Positions 35,412 to 48,358 are shown, numbered from the stretch's first letter. The stretch: DNA of 64,000 nt from Limanda limanda (GCF_963576545.1 NC_083656.1:4841686-4905685), one strand, 5' to 3'. Translations and numbers: made by a program. The notes: generated from the letters alone by a model not told the origin.

Positions 35412-38400
35412 TCCATCTGAATATAATCAGATAATGATCGCAACTCACTTAGAAATAAAAAGTTTACTGAAATTGTATATTCTTCACTTTAATTCAATTA
35501 ATTTTTAACTAAGTGCTGCCTTGATGTATATTAAACAAATTGATGCATTAACAGAAAAATATAAATATAAAATATAGAATATATTTATTCTATTAGATAG
35601 TAAAACTACTTCTACAAAGTTGAATATAACAATTTGTTGTGTTTTTATTATTATATATGATGATCTATTGCTATTCCTGCAGATTTAAATATTGGTTTAT
35701 TCAATCATTTTTATATTATTGTAATTTTGTGATAAATACATACATCGACATTAGATGAGACCACATACAGCAGTTTTAATTACTTTTGTTTTTACTGTTG
35801 TAAAATGATCTGGTTGGAAAAAAACATTTTAAAGACATCGGGTTTGAGGGATACGTTTACGTTTATAATAAAATATTATTATCGCTTACTTTGGGGGAAT
35901 AATCAACAACTGAATTGAAAGTGAAAAGAATATTTATCTGCAGCCATGTGTCACTTAAAGTGTTAAAAGTAAAACCATCGCTTTAAGAGTTTGAGCCGAT
36001 TCCTCATCTCTGCGTCTCGGCTGCTCCGGTGCGTCTGGACAACAGAGTCTGCCGCCAGGAGCATGATGACGTGTTTGTTGGATCAGTAGTTACGGCAAGT
36101 GATGATGCCTGTGAACCATAATGGCCTCTTCCCTCCCCCCGGACCCACTGAACGGGAGGCTAATGATCTCTGAGACCAGATGAGACGCATCAGGCTCGGG
36201 CCTCCTGTGTCAGAACGTATGAACACACACGTCAGCAAATGTGCAAAACACACGGTGAGAAGCATGTGCACGTGAAATCCCCCAGAGAACAGCTTATGTC
36301 ATGAGCACTTGGAAACTTTCATTTTGCACCTGGTTCCACGGACTTTAAAACCCGAATCGCTCCAACCATCGCTCCCATCTTACATAACTGAAATTATCGG
36401 TGGTAAGGAAAAGAGGATGAATGTATTTTTCGGGGGGGGTTCAGTGGGTAGTTAAGTGTCCTGACTCCAGACATCCAGGGAGAAGTCTGCTCATCCGCTC
36501 CCCAGGATGTCACTCCATTCATCATCCGGCTGCACGCCACGCTGCTCCGCTCAGCCGCATTCTTCGGTTACAATCAGGCTTTCATACCCGTCCTGTGATG
36601 ACTAAGCCAGACGCTGGGACAGACAGTAGCTGCTCAGTTGGCAGGAGATCGGAGGAGGCTGATACCTCACGGCCTGTGAGCATCTGCCCGTCCACGCGTG
36701 TAAATCTACACCTACACAGGGATCGTGTGAAGTCGCTATCTCAGGATCTGCAGATCTGAGATGACTCAGAAAAAAGATGTAATGATACAAACGTCTGAGG
36801 TTTGAGGTTAAAGTGATTTCCAGCTCATGGGATGAAATGAGCATGAAGAAAGTTGAATCTCTAAGCGGCTTCGATGTGGTCGTGCAGTTTGTTTCACTGT
36901 TAGATTCTCAGCAGTGAACCTGTGAGGCCTGAACGGTTGTTAAAGAAAGCTGCTTTCAGAAAATTACCAGAAAAATTAATTTACTTTACCATTGCAATTC
37001 ACATCAACTCGTATTTTATTCCTGTGATTTTAGATTTGGTGCATTTCCACACAAAGTCGTGCTTATTAAAACGATGTGCTTATCCCGAGGTTCACTTCAT
37101 AACCATATGGAGACGAGAGGGGGAAAAAGAGATGCTGGAGATAAATAACAAGAAGACTCAAGAGGATATGTGGCCCAGAGACGACGTCACCCTGCTCCTG
37201 GGAGACGACAGTCATTACTCCCTCATGAGTCACATGAGGTCACATGGTAGGAGGATGTAATGAGGTCTTTTAAAGAGTTTTACCAAACCAGTCGTATCAT
37301 TTATCTGCTAAAGAGGAGAAATAAACATCTTTCCTGTTGCTATTTGTTGTTAAACTTAAGATTATCTTATTTTTATTTTTTTAAATACCTTTTTGGGGCA
37401 GTGGGTCAAGGGAAAAACCGACTGAGATTTTTTTTTAGCTTACAATTGTTTTTTGTTAATTCGATTCAGGTTTAGTCAATGAAACCCTATTATAATAGAT
37501 TTTTATTATGATATCAGATGAAGAAAGCCAATGTTTACTCCCATTTATTATTATTATCAATAATAACGATAATATCTTTATTATTTTCATAGCATTTACA
37601 TGAAATGTAGTTTTTTTTCCGAAGAATTAGAATTGGAGACATGGGTCAGATCATTGCACTTTTGCATTTTGCTTAAAATATTACCAGAATGATACAAATC
37701 AGAGCACAAACCTCCACCAAGAAAATTCTTGGATCTGCATATTTGTCAAACCACAATTAAAACATTGGATAATTAACCAATTAATCAAACTATTTGACTT
37801 GTCCTGCCGTCCCGTCCCCAGCGGTCGGTCAGCTGCCCGTCCTCACAGATGTCCTGTGACCCGGGCTTTGTCCTCTCTGGTGACGCTGTCACAGACACTG
37901 ACCCAGAGCTCGGCCTCTAGTTTGCTTCGCTGCTCTTTCCCTTGTTGCCACGTGTTCATCTTGATACGACACTGATGCCCACGGACCAAAGAACCTCACG
38001 TCACATTGTTGACTGAGCTGAAGAAAGATCCCGAAGGAGCAGAGAACCGGAGCAGAGCAGCTCCCGGAGTCGAGTTCTCCCATTGCCACTGACAGAAGAG
38101 CAGAACCCAGTAAAGCAACACGGAGATCAAAGATGTCTCCTCTGTGATTAATATACACAAAGATGAAAATAACCTCAACCACCATCGATGTAAAACACAC
38201 ACACAACCCTGGACGCTTTAAAATTGAAAATCTGAGTAATGAAAAATCCTTCTCTGGACGAATATCTTTCTAAATTACACATGTCATCTGAAATTATTTT
38301 GTGAAAGCACTTTAATGATAGAGCATGTGATAAAAGGCATTTGATGAAATAGCTGCACGCAGTTAAAAGAAGAGAAGGAAGCTGGAGACCGAGCCTCCCG

Positions 38401-39224
38401 CAGACAAACCCAAACAAGAGGAAGATTTACAGATTCCCTCCGGAGCTCGGGTGAGGTTTCACATGTGGGAGAGAGAATAAAGAGATTATTTCTCTCAACA
38501 CCGATGGAGAGATTACAGAGAGAGGTCTGGGGTTTTGAAGTCGCACGCTCGGATGTGCGCTGCTCTTTCTCAACAGCGGCTCCACGTGACAGGTCCGGGT
38601 TCGGATCGGACGGAAAAAAGGGAAATCAAACGTTGCTTTTGACGGTTTGATTGATTGATTCGTTGGATATAGGTGGTTTTGTTAAAGGTGTAGCTGCCTT
38701 ATAATCACATCACAGGAGGGATGTGATGATGGAAGACTCAGGAATATGTGATGAATGGTAGAAAACACTCAAGAAGTCCATAGTAGGTCAACAGCTTCAC
38801 TCTATCACCTCAGGAGTTTGTTTTTCTTACAAGGTAAAATCTTTCTTCCTAGTCTTATTCACTGATTATTCATATCCGGAGCCTCAGTGGTTGGGGGGGG
38901 TTTATAAAGTGAAAAACACGAGTTGAAATGGCCGAGGGAAATCATTACCAGCTCTGGCTTCAGAGGGGAAAAGAAGGGAAATCCACAGTAGAATTCCTCG
39001 ACTGGAAAATGTGCTTCGGGGGAGTTTCTATAATTAAGGAATTTGCAGGAGAGGACACGTCTCTCAGATCCTGTGAAAAGAAAAGAGCTTCATGTCGGTG
39101 ATTCCCCTCCGATAACTTCCCTTCTGCTGCCTCAGATACGCACCGCTGATAATAATGATAACATCAAAAATCAATATACCTGCTGATGATACTCTGGATA
39201 CAAGCATCTGCTGGACATGAGCAT

Positions 39225-39292
39225 CTGTGGCTCAGGGGGAAGAGCGGGTTGTCCACTCACCAGAAGGTTGGCAGTTCAATCCCAATTTTTAT
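39225..39292 (+). mobile_element. tRNA-derived SINE head
   Basis: CTGTGGCTCAGGGGGAAGAG resembles the D-arm/A-box of a tRNA, and GGCAGTTCAATCCC about 30 nt later resembles the T-arm/B-box with one or two changes. Followed directly by AT-rich sequence rather than an acceptor stem, so a SINE relic is more likely than a tRNA gene. Confidence 0.55.
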
Positions 39293-40668
39293 TATACTCT
39301 AGGAGATTTCAGTTTAAAATGAACCTATAGAAAGTTTGATCCAGACCGAGACCCCTCTATCTGTCGGGCTGAATTCAGGTCAGTTGGTCTGGACGATCTT
39401 TCACAACCATTATTTTTGTTTTTGGACCAAACTAAAAAGTCTGAAGCTCTGCACCAAACAAAGTATAGGTTTGAAATCCCCCCCCCTCGCCTGTGACAGG
39501 TGGGAACAGAAAAACCCGACAGATCAGAATTCCAGATGCAGCCTTATCCTCCTTCGGAGTAAAAAGCACATATCTCAGATCAAATCCAGTGAGTTATTCT
39601 TCTCTTTCTTTTGCCATAACAATGTTTCACCTGTTCCTCCTCTTTTCCAGAAGAGTCTGACTTCTCTTTCCACTTCACCATTATCATCTTTCTCTTTCTG
39701 TCCGGCCTTGAGACACAAGTATCTGGCTCCAACTCCACACGTCAAAAAATAAGGATAAATGCTCAGCGACAGTGATGTGAACCCGTATGACAACTTCTAA
39801 TACGATGATTTATCGCAGCCAAATGTGTATATTGGCGGGGGGGGGGCATGAGCTAGTGGCCTGGCATGGAGTCTGTGCGTCAGCTCGACTCACTGACTCC
39901 TTAACTCTGTGACAAAAAGATCTCATATCGTGGAGATTACGCTGCTTTTTAATGGTGCACATGTGCCTGGAAGGAAAATACCTCGTCTGAACCACAACAA
40001 CTGGGGACAGAAATCAGAATCAATGGCTTTAAGGAAAATCCCTAAATATCTGTGGCTTTGTCCGCCTCCAGCCACAGGAACCCCGGCAATCATGATACCC
40101 ACATTCATCCTCTCTCTGGCTGACGTTGATCACCAGTCGTTCTCTCGAAGAATCCTCAGCATTCTCAAGGAGCAGATCCAAGATGGCAAGGAGGGACTTT
40201 GGAAGTCTGCTACTGTGGATTTATTAGTAATCCACTCCATTATATTTGTTTTTTTATATTCTAGTGAAATTTATGACTTCAGGGGGATGGATGCACACAT
40301 GGGGTGAGTTTAGAGTCTGGCAGGGAGGAATTAAATAAATACCTGAGGTGTACGTTTTTTCAAATATCACAAAACCCAGAGAAAGCAAAAGTTTCCACAA
40401 CTTCTGTCTCTTTTCAAAACACACGCACGACACAGATCAGAGCGGGTCTCCTTAACCCGGCTCACCTCTCTCTTCCTGTTCACTCGGCTCCCGGAGCTGT
40501 TGGTTCCTGTGTGGGTTTATCGGGCCTGATAAGAACCGCTGCCCCCGAGGATTCTGGGAGGGAATAGAAGCTGCCTCTCAGGGCTTATCTCTCCTCAACC
40601 CGGCAGCACAGAGCCAACGCCAGCCAGGTGGCCATCCCTGCAAGGCATGTCAGCGCCGTGCCAACACG

Positions 40669-40708
40669 CACACACACACACACAGACAGACACACACACA
40701 CACACACA
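40669..40708. repeat. (CA)n microsatellite
   Basis: CA run with a GACAGA interruption. Confidence 0.93.
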
Positions 40709-41253
40709 GCCTGCAGTCGCCAGCCCTGGGCTTCTTGCCTCCTTCCCTTCCATCACTATCTCCACTTGGAAGCCAGGGTCAGTGCACAACATGCAGCGGA
40801 TATCAGTGAAACGTGGGAGGCAGCGGAGAGAAGCTTGACTCACAAAGTTCCTCTTTGTCTTAATCGTGAGATTTACAAACCACACTGTTGATGCTGCAGT
40901 CATCAAAGGGTTGATTCACCCAAATGACCCAGAAGACGTGTGGATAACGGAAAAGTGAGGCCAGAGCATCGTTTGCCTCCTGGTGGCTGGCTGTGGTGCA
41001 GGTCACAGAGTCAACTCCTCTCCATGTTAGTGGCTGGGACATGGACACAACTAATAAGTACATGTTAAATACATTTCTCTCAGTTGAGGTAGTTCTTATG
41101 TGTTTATTAACTTTCTGATTTCACCTTCTATTCTAAATTGTGCTTTCTGTTTGTTTGCCTTATGACCACATGACGTCCTGTATTCTCCTGCTCAAAGGCC
41201 ACAGAGGATTATTTCTCACAATTTCCACGCATAATTAATAATCACTTATAATT

Positions 41254-41325
41254 GCGGCACATAGCAAAGTGGTTCATTGTTCCTCAGCAGCAGAATGAGC
41301 AGTCGCAGGTTCACTGCATCGCACC
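41254..41325 (+). mobile_element. Degenerate tRNA-like SINE trace
   Basis: GCGGCACATAGCAAAGTGG, then CCTCAGCAGCAGAATGAGC and GTCGCAGGTTCACTGC keep the order of a tRNA-headed fish SINE, but the B-box is eroded. Confidence 0.35.
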
Positions 41326-44300
41326 GTCAGCAAACCTCACCCCTACACTAAAAACTTCACCTAATTCTGCTCCCAGGCTTCTCCTCCATCTACTTTAATT
41401 CAGTGAAACCCCCACCCCCCTTTTCCTGAAAGCCTTACGCTTAATCAGATAATGTGCTGAATATTGGATTTCCTAGTACAGTGAATGTTTACACGGAGAA
41501 GCAAAGCTGATTGGGCCCCTGAAGTAACTATTTGTGATTAGGAATTAAAGAGGTTCATTAGTGGAACCATTTGTTAGTCTAGAGGGCGAAAGATGTTTTT
41601 TCTTTCCAGTGATGTCAACTCAGCGTATCAGTAAAGGTAACCAGGGGGAACAGATTCATAAAATATGAGTTTTCGAAGAAATATTTCACATAAACGCAGA
41701 AAACATCTTGAACCGATTCACAAAGAGGTTTTTAATCCATTTTCTTCACCAGTGTATCAGGGAAATATTTTTCAGATGTTTTAAGTTGCAAAGGAGAATC
41801 TGTACGTTTCCACCTGGGTGAAGAGAATGAGAATTTATATTCTGCTTCTGAATTATTAAGAACTGTCCAAAGCACAGAAGTAAAACCCACAAAATCGACC
41901 AGAACCGGATAAGAATTCAGTTTTTTGTGTCCAAACCTGACTAAAGTGCTGGGTTTTCTCATATTAGAGGCACTTTGGGCGTAAAAAACCCAGTAGGTAG
42001 CCCAGCCAACATAACCGAACCTGACCCGAAACCGGAATATCATTTCTAAATATATTCAACTGGCTCCAACGGCCTTGAGATGTATATCCATCCTCTATCA
42101 TAAAGCACATTATTAACAGAAAAGCCGCCTTGTGTGTGAGTCTTATTCGATCAAGAATCTGCTTTTCATTTGCTCGACAGTAGGAGGAACAGTTCCATCC
42201 CACACCTAAAATAAACCATTTTCTCCCCATGCATTATCCTAACCACAAAAAATATAACAAATTGAATATTCCAGCGTGCACAAAGACCCGGGACGTAGCT
42301 CTCCTTTGCCTTTGTAGCCTTCCTTCTCGCCATGTGCCACTGAAACCCAAAGTGAAGCCGAGCAGAAAGTCCTCCGCTGCCGTTGCGACCGGTGTTTACT
42401 CTGCTGCCGATCACATTTCCACTCTGCGGCCGAACCCAAACCACAGGAAACCTGCGAGAGCGTGCAGGAGACAGAGTCGATCATAATAAAGTGGCCGGTT
42501 TGCATATTCTTAGGTCGTAATGTGTATCCAGCAACTGTGCTCACTGTGCACACAGTTATAAATACATATTACTTTCATTCGGTTTGATTTACTTCAAGTA
42601 AAACACAATCCGGGAATAACGTTTAAAGTAATAAAAAAATAAAAATACGTACTGTTCCCGGTGTAAACCTGAAACCATGAACAAATGATGCTCAAGTTTA
42701 CACGAGTTATTTAGAATTTCTTATATTTATACTTGTACATGAGTGAAGTTCAATCAAATGGATGTTTAGGCCGCTAACATCTCCGTGACCGTCGAGCCGC
42801 TGCTGTTTGTTTATCACCAGTTCTGCCAGGAATCTGACCGGCGGCCATTTCTCTCTCCTCCAAACCCCCCGGAGGTAAAAGCACATTTTTTTTAATGGTT
42901 TGTGATTTTCTGGTACAGTTAAAAAATGGGATGAACCTAAGATTTGTCGCCGGCATTTGATGGTTTTATTTTTTTTACGACACGTCTGCAGAGAAGCACC
43001 AATGCACAGCAGCATTATTGTACTGGGATGGAGCCAAGGGGGATTTAATCACACAACCAGTAAGCATTTCATTTTTACCCTTTGTTTTTATCTTCTCTCT
43101 CTATTGGAACGACATTTTCTTATTTATCCATCACACAAAACTACTGTGACCACCTTACGGGTCCTCGTTGGCTGGTGAAGGAAGCTGCCCGTGCACCTGC
43201 CTGAGCGTTTCTCCATGGAGGAGGTGAGGAGGTGCAAGGGTCCACAGTGGGAGAATTGGGGGTCGTCAGAATGATGAAGAGGCCTGTGGGAGTGGGCGGG
43301 GGGGTTTGCACACTGTGGATGCCTCTGGGAGTTTGATTGACAGGTGCAGACAGGGACGGTTGCAACAAGTGGACTGCAGTTACCTCAGCTGCACTGGGGG
43401 AAACAACCTCAGCTGTTACGTGGAAACAGCTCGACTGCATTTAGACAGAAGAAGACCGACAATATGTGTTTGATTATGAGTGTTGCCGTGACTTCAGCCT
43501 CGTGGAATATTTGTTGTGTCTGGACTAGGTGCCTTGTTTTGTCTGACTTGCATTTTAAGGAATATGAGGATATTGAAGTTGCTCAGATGCAAAACAGGAA
43601 AGAAACTAACTTGCACATTTGAGGAGCTGGAACCAATAAAAATATTGAGACGTTTATTAGGGGTCAGCAATAACACAATAATCATCCCAATATAATTTGA
43701 ATCAATATAAATATAATAAAGGTCCAATATATATCCTGCAACCCTCGAAGGACCAGTGGTATCGATCATGAATCAATTGTTAATCTCTGTCCATAAAGAT
43801 GAGTTTAAAACCACCTTCACTCAGGAGCAGAAATCTGACTTTAAACTGAAAATAAATAATGTGACATTTAGCTTAATACATTCAATATTTACTGAGATGA
43901 AAATTATTTATCTTAATAACATTTTTGGCCATATCTCCCAGCCCTATCAACTCTAGATGTATGTGCACTGGAAATAAGACCTGAAACTAACCCACATATC
44001 TCCAAAGAGGATCAGGATTATTTTATCTGGAGTGTTCTCTCAAGTCGCACTTCATGCTAATGTGTATATAAAAATCATCCCACTGCTATACATTGGATAG
44101 TTTCTATTTAATTTGATTAATAAAGCTCACGTTTCTCAGCAGTGATACGTTCTTAGAAAAGTAAACTAGCTGCTGCCGTCTGGAAATCCCACCGCTCGGC
44201 TTCTCTTCTCTGACACAGAAGCTCGGCAGCGAGAGGGAAAGAAAAACCAACAATGCTTCAAAGCAAAGAGAATGTGACTGATCTGTTCGGACAGTAAATT

Positions 44301-44371
44301 TGGATTAGGGTTTCCCGTTGTGTTGTGTTTGGCTGGAGCGTTTCGATCCCGTTACCAAAACCGCACATACC

Positions 44372-44393
44372 TCTGTGTGTGTGTGTGTGTGTG
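44372..44393. repeat. (TG)n microsatellite
   Basis: Eleven TG-type units followed by a G run. Confidence 0.92.
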
Positions 44394-44732
44394 GGTGGGG
44401 GGGGCAGGCCGAAGCCCCCGGAGGACAGACACCTGAGATCGGCTCCGGCTCCGGCTAACACACCGACTATTTAAGAAGGAATAATAAAAAACGCCTAACC
44501 TTGTTAAGTATCAGGGCGAGTATTCTCATAACACTCGTACACAGGGACCGGGAGGGATTCAGTCGGGGGGGCCGAGCTCGCATCACAGTGTTTTTACCCC
44601 CCCCCCACCCCATACGTCGCCTGCAGCAAGAATAGATTGCCTTTCCAGAGCCTCTCAAATAATAAAGGTGGTGTGAAATGGCAAGAATGTTCCAATCTGA
44701 TTTGACATAAGCGGAGGATTGTTTCAATTCAA

Positions 44733-44751
44733 TCTCTCTCTCTCTCTCTCC
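44733..44751. repeat. (CT)n microsatellite
   Basis: About nine CT units. Confidence 0.9.
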
Positions 44752-45332
44752 CGTCCACTCTCTCTCTTTCGGTTTCGCTCACACACAGACACCGGGCCCT
44801 GTCCTCCTGAGACAGGCAGTGAAAATATGGCTGGCAGTTGTTTCCTCTTCTTTTTTTTTCTGCCCTTCTTTATTGGTTTGGCGAGTGGTGTGGCGTGTAA
44901 TTGGCAGCCGTGGCCCGAGGATCTTTAAGCAAGATAATAACTGTCTGTCTGAGAATAGGGGGCGTGTCTCGGACCCGATGTGCTTATTAATTCATTACCT
45001 GGGACCATTATTCAATTACCTGACTCTATTAGGATATCAATTATTTGCAGTAGTTCAGAACTGGAGCCAGGATTTTTTTTTTTTTTTAAAGCGAACACCT
45101 GGTTCACCGGGAGAATCTGTCTTCAACCAGGAAGAAGGAAAACCACCATGAGGGTTATGAGTGGAAGGTTTAAAAACAAGTGAGATCCAACGACAACTTG
45201 TCACATGGTTACGTCGACTTCATTTACATTGACAGCAAAGTTCCTAACTACTGAGCTTATTAGGAATATGACATTTTCATGAGTTGCTGCTGGAATATTC
45301 CATTTCAGTTTATGCGTAGAACAAAGTATATT

Positions 45333-45340
45333 AAGAACTC
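45333..45340. repeat. Target site duplication, left (AAGAACTC)
   Basis: Matches 45553-45560; the A residues at the right junction make the exact length ambiguous. Confidence 0.65.
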
Positions 45341-45552
45341 TTGATGTGGGGGTCTGAAGGGGGCTGCAAAATGTGCCCACTGTCATTTATTCTTATTTTC
45401 TTAATTATTTTCTCAATTATTTTCTATTTACTGTATCCACATGCCCACATTCTGTTGTTTCCCTTTTTTGTCATGTCTGAGCAGTTCTGTATGTTTTGTG
45501 TTCATAAATTTAATAAAAATATATAAAAAAAAATTTAAAAAAAATCAAAAAA
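45341..45552 (+). mobile_element. Short 5'-truncated L1-like insertion
   Basis: About 212 bp ending in TTCATAAATTTAATAAAAAT and an A-rich tail (45509-45554), bounded by the direct repeat AAGAACTC at 45333-45340 and 45553-45560. A-tail plus target duplication is the mark of LINE-machinery insertion. Only 3' UTR-type sequence remains, so it could also be a processed fragment of another RNA. Confidence 0.65.
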
Positions 45553-45560
45553 AAGAACTC
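45553..45560. repeat. Target site duplication, right (AAGAACTC)
   Basis: Matches 45333-45340. Confidence 0.65.
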
Positions 45561-46299
45561 AGAGCAGATGGGCAATCAACAGAAAATGCTGTAAAAACTT
45601 GAACAGAATTCTACACTGTTGGTAAGTTTGATGAGAATCTGATGGTTTAACTGGTTTAACTGGTTTAGTTCCCTCTTCCTCTCCTGCTTCTCAACTCACT
45701 TTAAAAATATGTCACAAAAATCACTGGTGTACCCGGTTTCTAGTTTTCACTTGCTTTCATAAAAAGTAGCTAATGGAGGTGGAGGGCAGCCCACCGGGGG
45801 GGAAGCTGTCTCACTGACATGGAGCCCCAGTGGACTTCATGAGGGGTGGGTGGGTGGGGGGGGCAGATGGCATCAGTGGTGCAGGAGCCACACAATTTCA
45901 TGGTGTATTTTCTTGCAGATGCGTCGGTGGCAGCTCATGCGAGGGTGCAGGTTGTCCACTGACAGCAGTGATGGATAGAACCCCCCCACCCCACCCCCCC
46001 GCCCGAGTCCCACTGTGACAAAGGGAAAATACTTTATCTGCTCTTCATGCTCAGCAGAGAAATACACGACCGATGGAAACTGTAAATGTTTTAATGTGCC
46101 GTCATCAGAAAGTGTTAATGAGCGTTTCAGTGGAGTCACAGCTGAGTGGGAAACGTTTCTCTCTCTCTCAGCTGGAGCTTCAGGAACCTGCTGGATTATT
46201 TAATTGGGCATTGATCACCTTTTAGATAAAGCGGGCTGAACTGAAACAACTCAAAATAATCTATAAACACTGACGTAACACGAGGAAATCAAAAAGCAG
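45561..46299. other. Unannotated spacer
   Basis: G and C runs at 45850-45861 and 45980-46001; no gene recognised. Confidence 0.5.
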
Positions 46300-46465
46300 T
46301 TATGTAGCAGATCCCCCGAAAGATGGTTGAGACTTTACTGATGTTCAGGTCATTTATTGAACCGTCCTTGTCACTGTACACCTTAATAAAACTATAAACA
46401 ACTTAGAAACACCGTAACAAATTGTGCCTCTTCGAGGTTCGCTAAATAAAAAAACACCTCTTCTG
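46300..46465 (-). mobile_element. Inverted fragment of the 27.5-kb element core
   Basis: The minus strand matches 27655-27850 through the motifs CACAATTTGTTACGGTG, TGTTTCTAAGTTGTT, TATTAAGGTGTAC, AAGGACGG and CCATCTTTCGGGGGATCTGC. Neither terminal inverted repeat nor the GTTAC subterminal repeats of the 27.5-kb copy are present. The shared part may therefore be a separate repeat that had inserted in that element. Confidence 0.78.
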
Positions 46466-47428
46466 TAGCGCCGTTGTCGTCATCACGGGGCGACTCTGCC
46501 GGAACCATTTCAAAATAAAATCATCCGACATGTTTACAATAGAATAAAAGAGACACTTCTGGCGATATAAACAATAGCACACTGTGGGTTAGTTACAAAT
46601 AATTCTATGTACATTTTGCATTCATCATAAACTTTACTCTGCTCATCTGAAGTAAAAATGTCAAATTCAGAAACTATATAAACAATTACACACAGTGGGT
46701 TAGTTACAAGTTATGCAGACATTTGTAAACAAAAGCACAGATTTATGGTACAATAAATTATTTTCACAGAGTTGCTGCCACTTTACAAGTTTAAAAAACT
46801 CATAACGAGGCCGTCGGGCGGATGGAATATAAAAAGAAGAAGCTCCACATGAACGATTCTCCCGTTCACCTGACTGCACGGAGCGATCTCCCCTGAAAGG
46901 TGGAACTTCCCTCCGGATGAACCAATCACTCGCTGGTGATGCGTGATCGATGTGATTCAACGGCTGATGAAAACGAAGCAGATGTTTTGAAACCGAAGCA
47001 TTCGTCTTCTGTCGGAGCTCTGACGAGACGCCAGCTCCGGAAAGAGAAATACAGAAATACAGAAATGAAGAAATGAAGCGGATGGAATGACATCATACAG
47101 CATGTGAAGGTAATTGCTCCCCAGGACGGAATTAATGCATCGGATCAAATCAGTGTCGATCTGTGTTAATGTGACAAATGGTCCCAGTTTGACTGCAGCG
47201 CCCTGTGTGATGAACTCGTACTGTACGTGCAGAGCAACATGAAACATGACACACCTGATTGTGTGTAATCACACAACACACAGAGCCACACTTCACTTAT
47301 GCAAATGGCTGATTTGAATGATTTTCACACATTACCAAACCCACACTTGTTTTAATATATGTACCAACTGCCTCACGTGTGTCTCTCCTGTCTCTACCAG
47401 GTGCGGTGCTTTATAGTTCCCCTCAGGA
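46466..47428. other. Unannotated spacer
   Basis: A short echo of TAGTTACAA with CA(C)AGTGGGTTAG occurs at 46576-46602 and 46690-46710. Minus-strand frames at 46700-46960 (86 codons) and 46957-47247 (96 codons) abut, but show no domain I recognise. Confidence 0.45.
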
Positions 47429-47450
47429 CCCCCCCCCCCCCCCCCCCCCC
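47429..47450 (+). repeat. Poly-C homopolymer, 22 bases
   Basis: Uninterrupted C run, followed by TCTCCC. Confidence 0.9.
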
Positions 47451-47714
47451 TCTCCCGTCTTGCTGAAAAACAAAGTCTGGGATTCCCCACATTCCTTTTA
47501 CTTCCGAAAATGATTTCCTCAGGCAGAAGTGGAAAGATCCTCCTGGTGTGGTTGTTTCCATTCTTTATTCAGACGCACAAAAGCAAACATAAAACTTCAC
47601 AGGTTAAAATAAGGGAAAAACATGTTTCGTCATTTAATTTTGGACGAATGTGTTGCAACTGCACTGAAACATATTATGTATTAAAGTCTCTAACCCTACC
47701 TGCCCTTCCTCCAG

Positions 47715-47835
47715 CTACATGGTGGACGAGAGCATCACACTCTGCTGGATCCCAGACGTGGTGGATGTGCTCGATGCCCGGCTGCCACAGATCAATATGA
47801 AGTCTCCCCTTCTCCTCCAATCAGACACATGCTGA
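47715..47835 (+). CDS. Candidate terminal exon, cassette 1
   Basis: Not in any family I know. CCTGCCCTTCCTCCAG ends at 47714, a good splice-acceptor tract. After one leading base the frame from 47716 runs 39 codons (YMVDESITLCWIPDVVDV then LDARLPQINMKSPLLLQSD, TC) to TGA at 47833-47835. AATAAA follows at 47881-47886, 45 bp after the stop. The order acceptor, short frame, stop, poly-A signal is that of a last coding exon. Against it: no upstream exon is identified, no GT donor partner, and codon conservation with copy 2 is no better than the flanks. Could equally be a repeat of unknown class. Confidence 0.3.
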
Positions 47836-47880
47836 TCCCTTATCGCACAAACATATAACAACGTCAGAGACTCGACATCT

Positions 47881-47886
47881 AATAAA
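47881..47886 (+). promoter_or_regulatory. AATAAA poly-A signal candidate, cassette 1
   Basis: Sits 45 bp past the cassette 1 stop codon; duplicated at the same relative place in cassette 2. Confidence 0.4.
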
Positions 47887-48174
47887 CGCCAGAAACATTT
47901 AGCTTGTTGTATCACTTTTACTTTATCACTTTTACTTCCGAAAATGATTTCCTCAGGCAGAAGTGGACAGATCCTCCCGTGTGTTTGTTTCAACTCTTTA
48001 TTCAGACGCACAAATGCAAATATAAAACTTCACATGTTACAATAAGTGGAAAACATCTTTCGTCATTTCAACGTGTTGCAGCTGCAGTCATTGACGTTTA
48101 AGTTTCTGCTTGTACATTTAAAACTAAGACATGTTGTGTATTAAAGTTTCTAACCCAACCTGTCCTTCCTTCAG

Positions 48175-48322
48175 CTACACCCTGGATGAGAGCATCACAC
48201 TCTGCTGGTTATAGATCTGTGACGGATCACAGATGTGGTGGATGTGCTCGATGCCCGGCTGCCACAGATCAATATGAAGTCTCCCCTTCTCCTCCAATCA
48301 GACACATGCCGATCCCTTATCG
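48175..48322 (+). pseudogene. Broken terminal-exon-like block, cassette 2
   Basis: Same acceptor tract (CTTCCTTCAG, ends 48174) and the frame YTLDESITLCWL, then TAG at 48212-48214. Where cassette 1 has nine bases, this copy has 26, including ATCTGTGA-CGGA-TCACAGAT, a perfect 8-bp hairpin. The net +17 also shifts the frame. Downstream the GTGGTGGATGTGCTCGATGC block is intact at nucleotide level. If cassette 1 is an exon this is its dead or alternative duplicate. Confidence 0.4.
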
Positions 48323-48352
48323 CACAATAACAACATCAGAGACCCGACATCT

Positions 48353-48358
48353 AATAAA
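48353..48358 (+). promoter_or_regulatory. AATAAA poly-A signal candidate, cassette 2
   Basis: Equivalent of 47881-47886 in the second cassette. Confidence 0.35.

Larger units (their letters stand above)
33431..39224. other. Long unannotated spacer
   Basis: Includes (GAA)n 33685-33719, TG runs at 34753-34784 and 35352-35411, a 9-bp triplication at 35186-35213, and an AT-rich block 35440-35960. A weak match to the common fish repeat seen at 53.4 and 59.9 kb lies near 37690-37740 (ACAAACCTCCACCAAG, CTTGGATCTGCAT). No gene supported. Confidence 0.5.
39293..45332. other. Long unannotated spacer
   Basis: Contains G run 39837-39847, CA tract 40669-40708, a weak tRNA-like SINE trace near 41254-41325, TG run 44372-44393, C run 44598-44606, (CT)n 44733-44751 and an ATTA-rich segment at 44980-45050. 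No gene supported; open frames up to 138 codons lack domains. Confidence 0.5.

Noticed and set aside
39225..39292. tRNA gene on the plus strand
   Set aside because: T-arm is mutated and sequence runs into AT-rich DNA where the acceptor stem should close.
46957..47247. 96-codon minus-strand frame with a plausible amino-acid mix
   Set aside because: Not recognised, no intron signals; could be real but unsupported.
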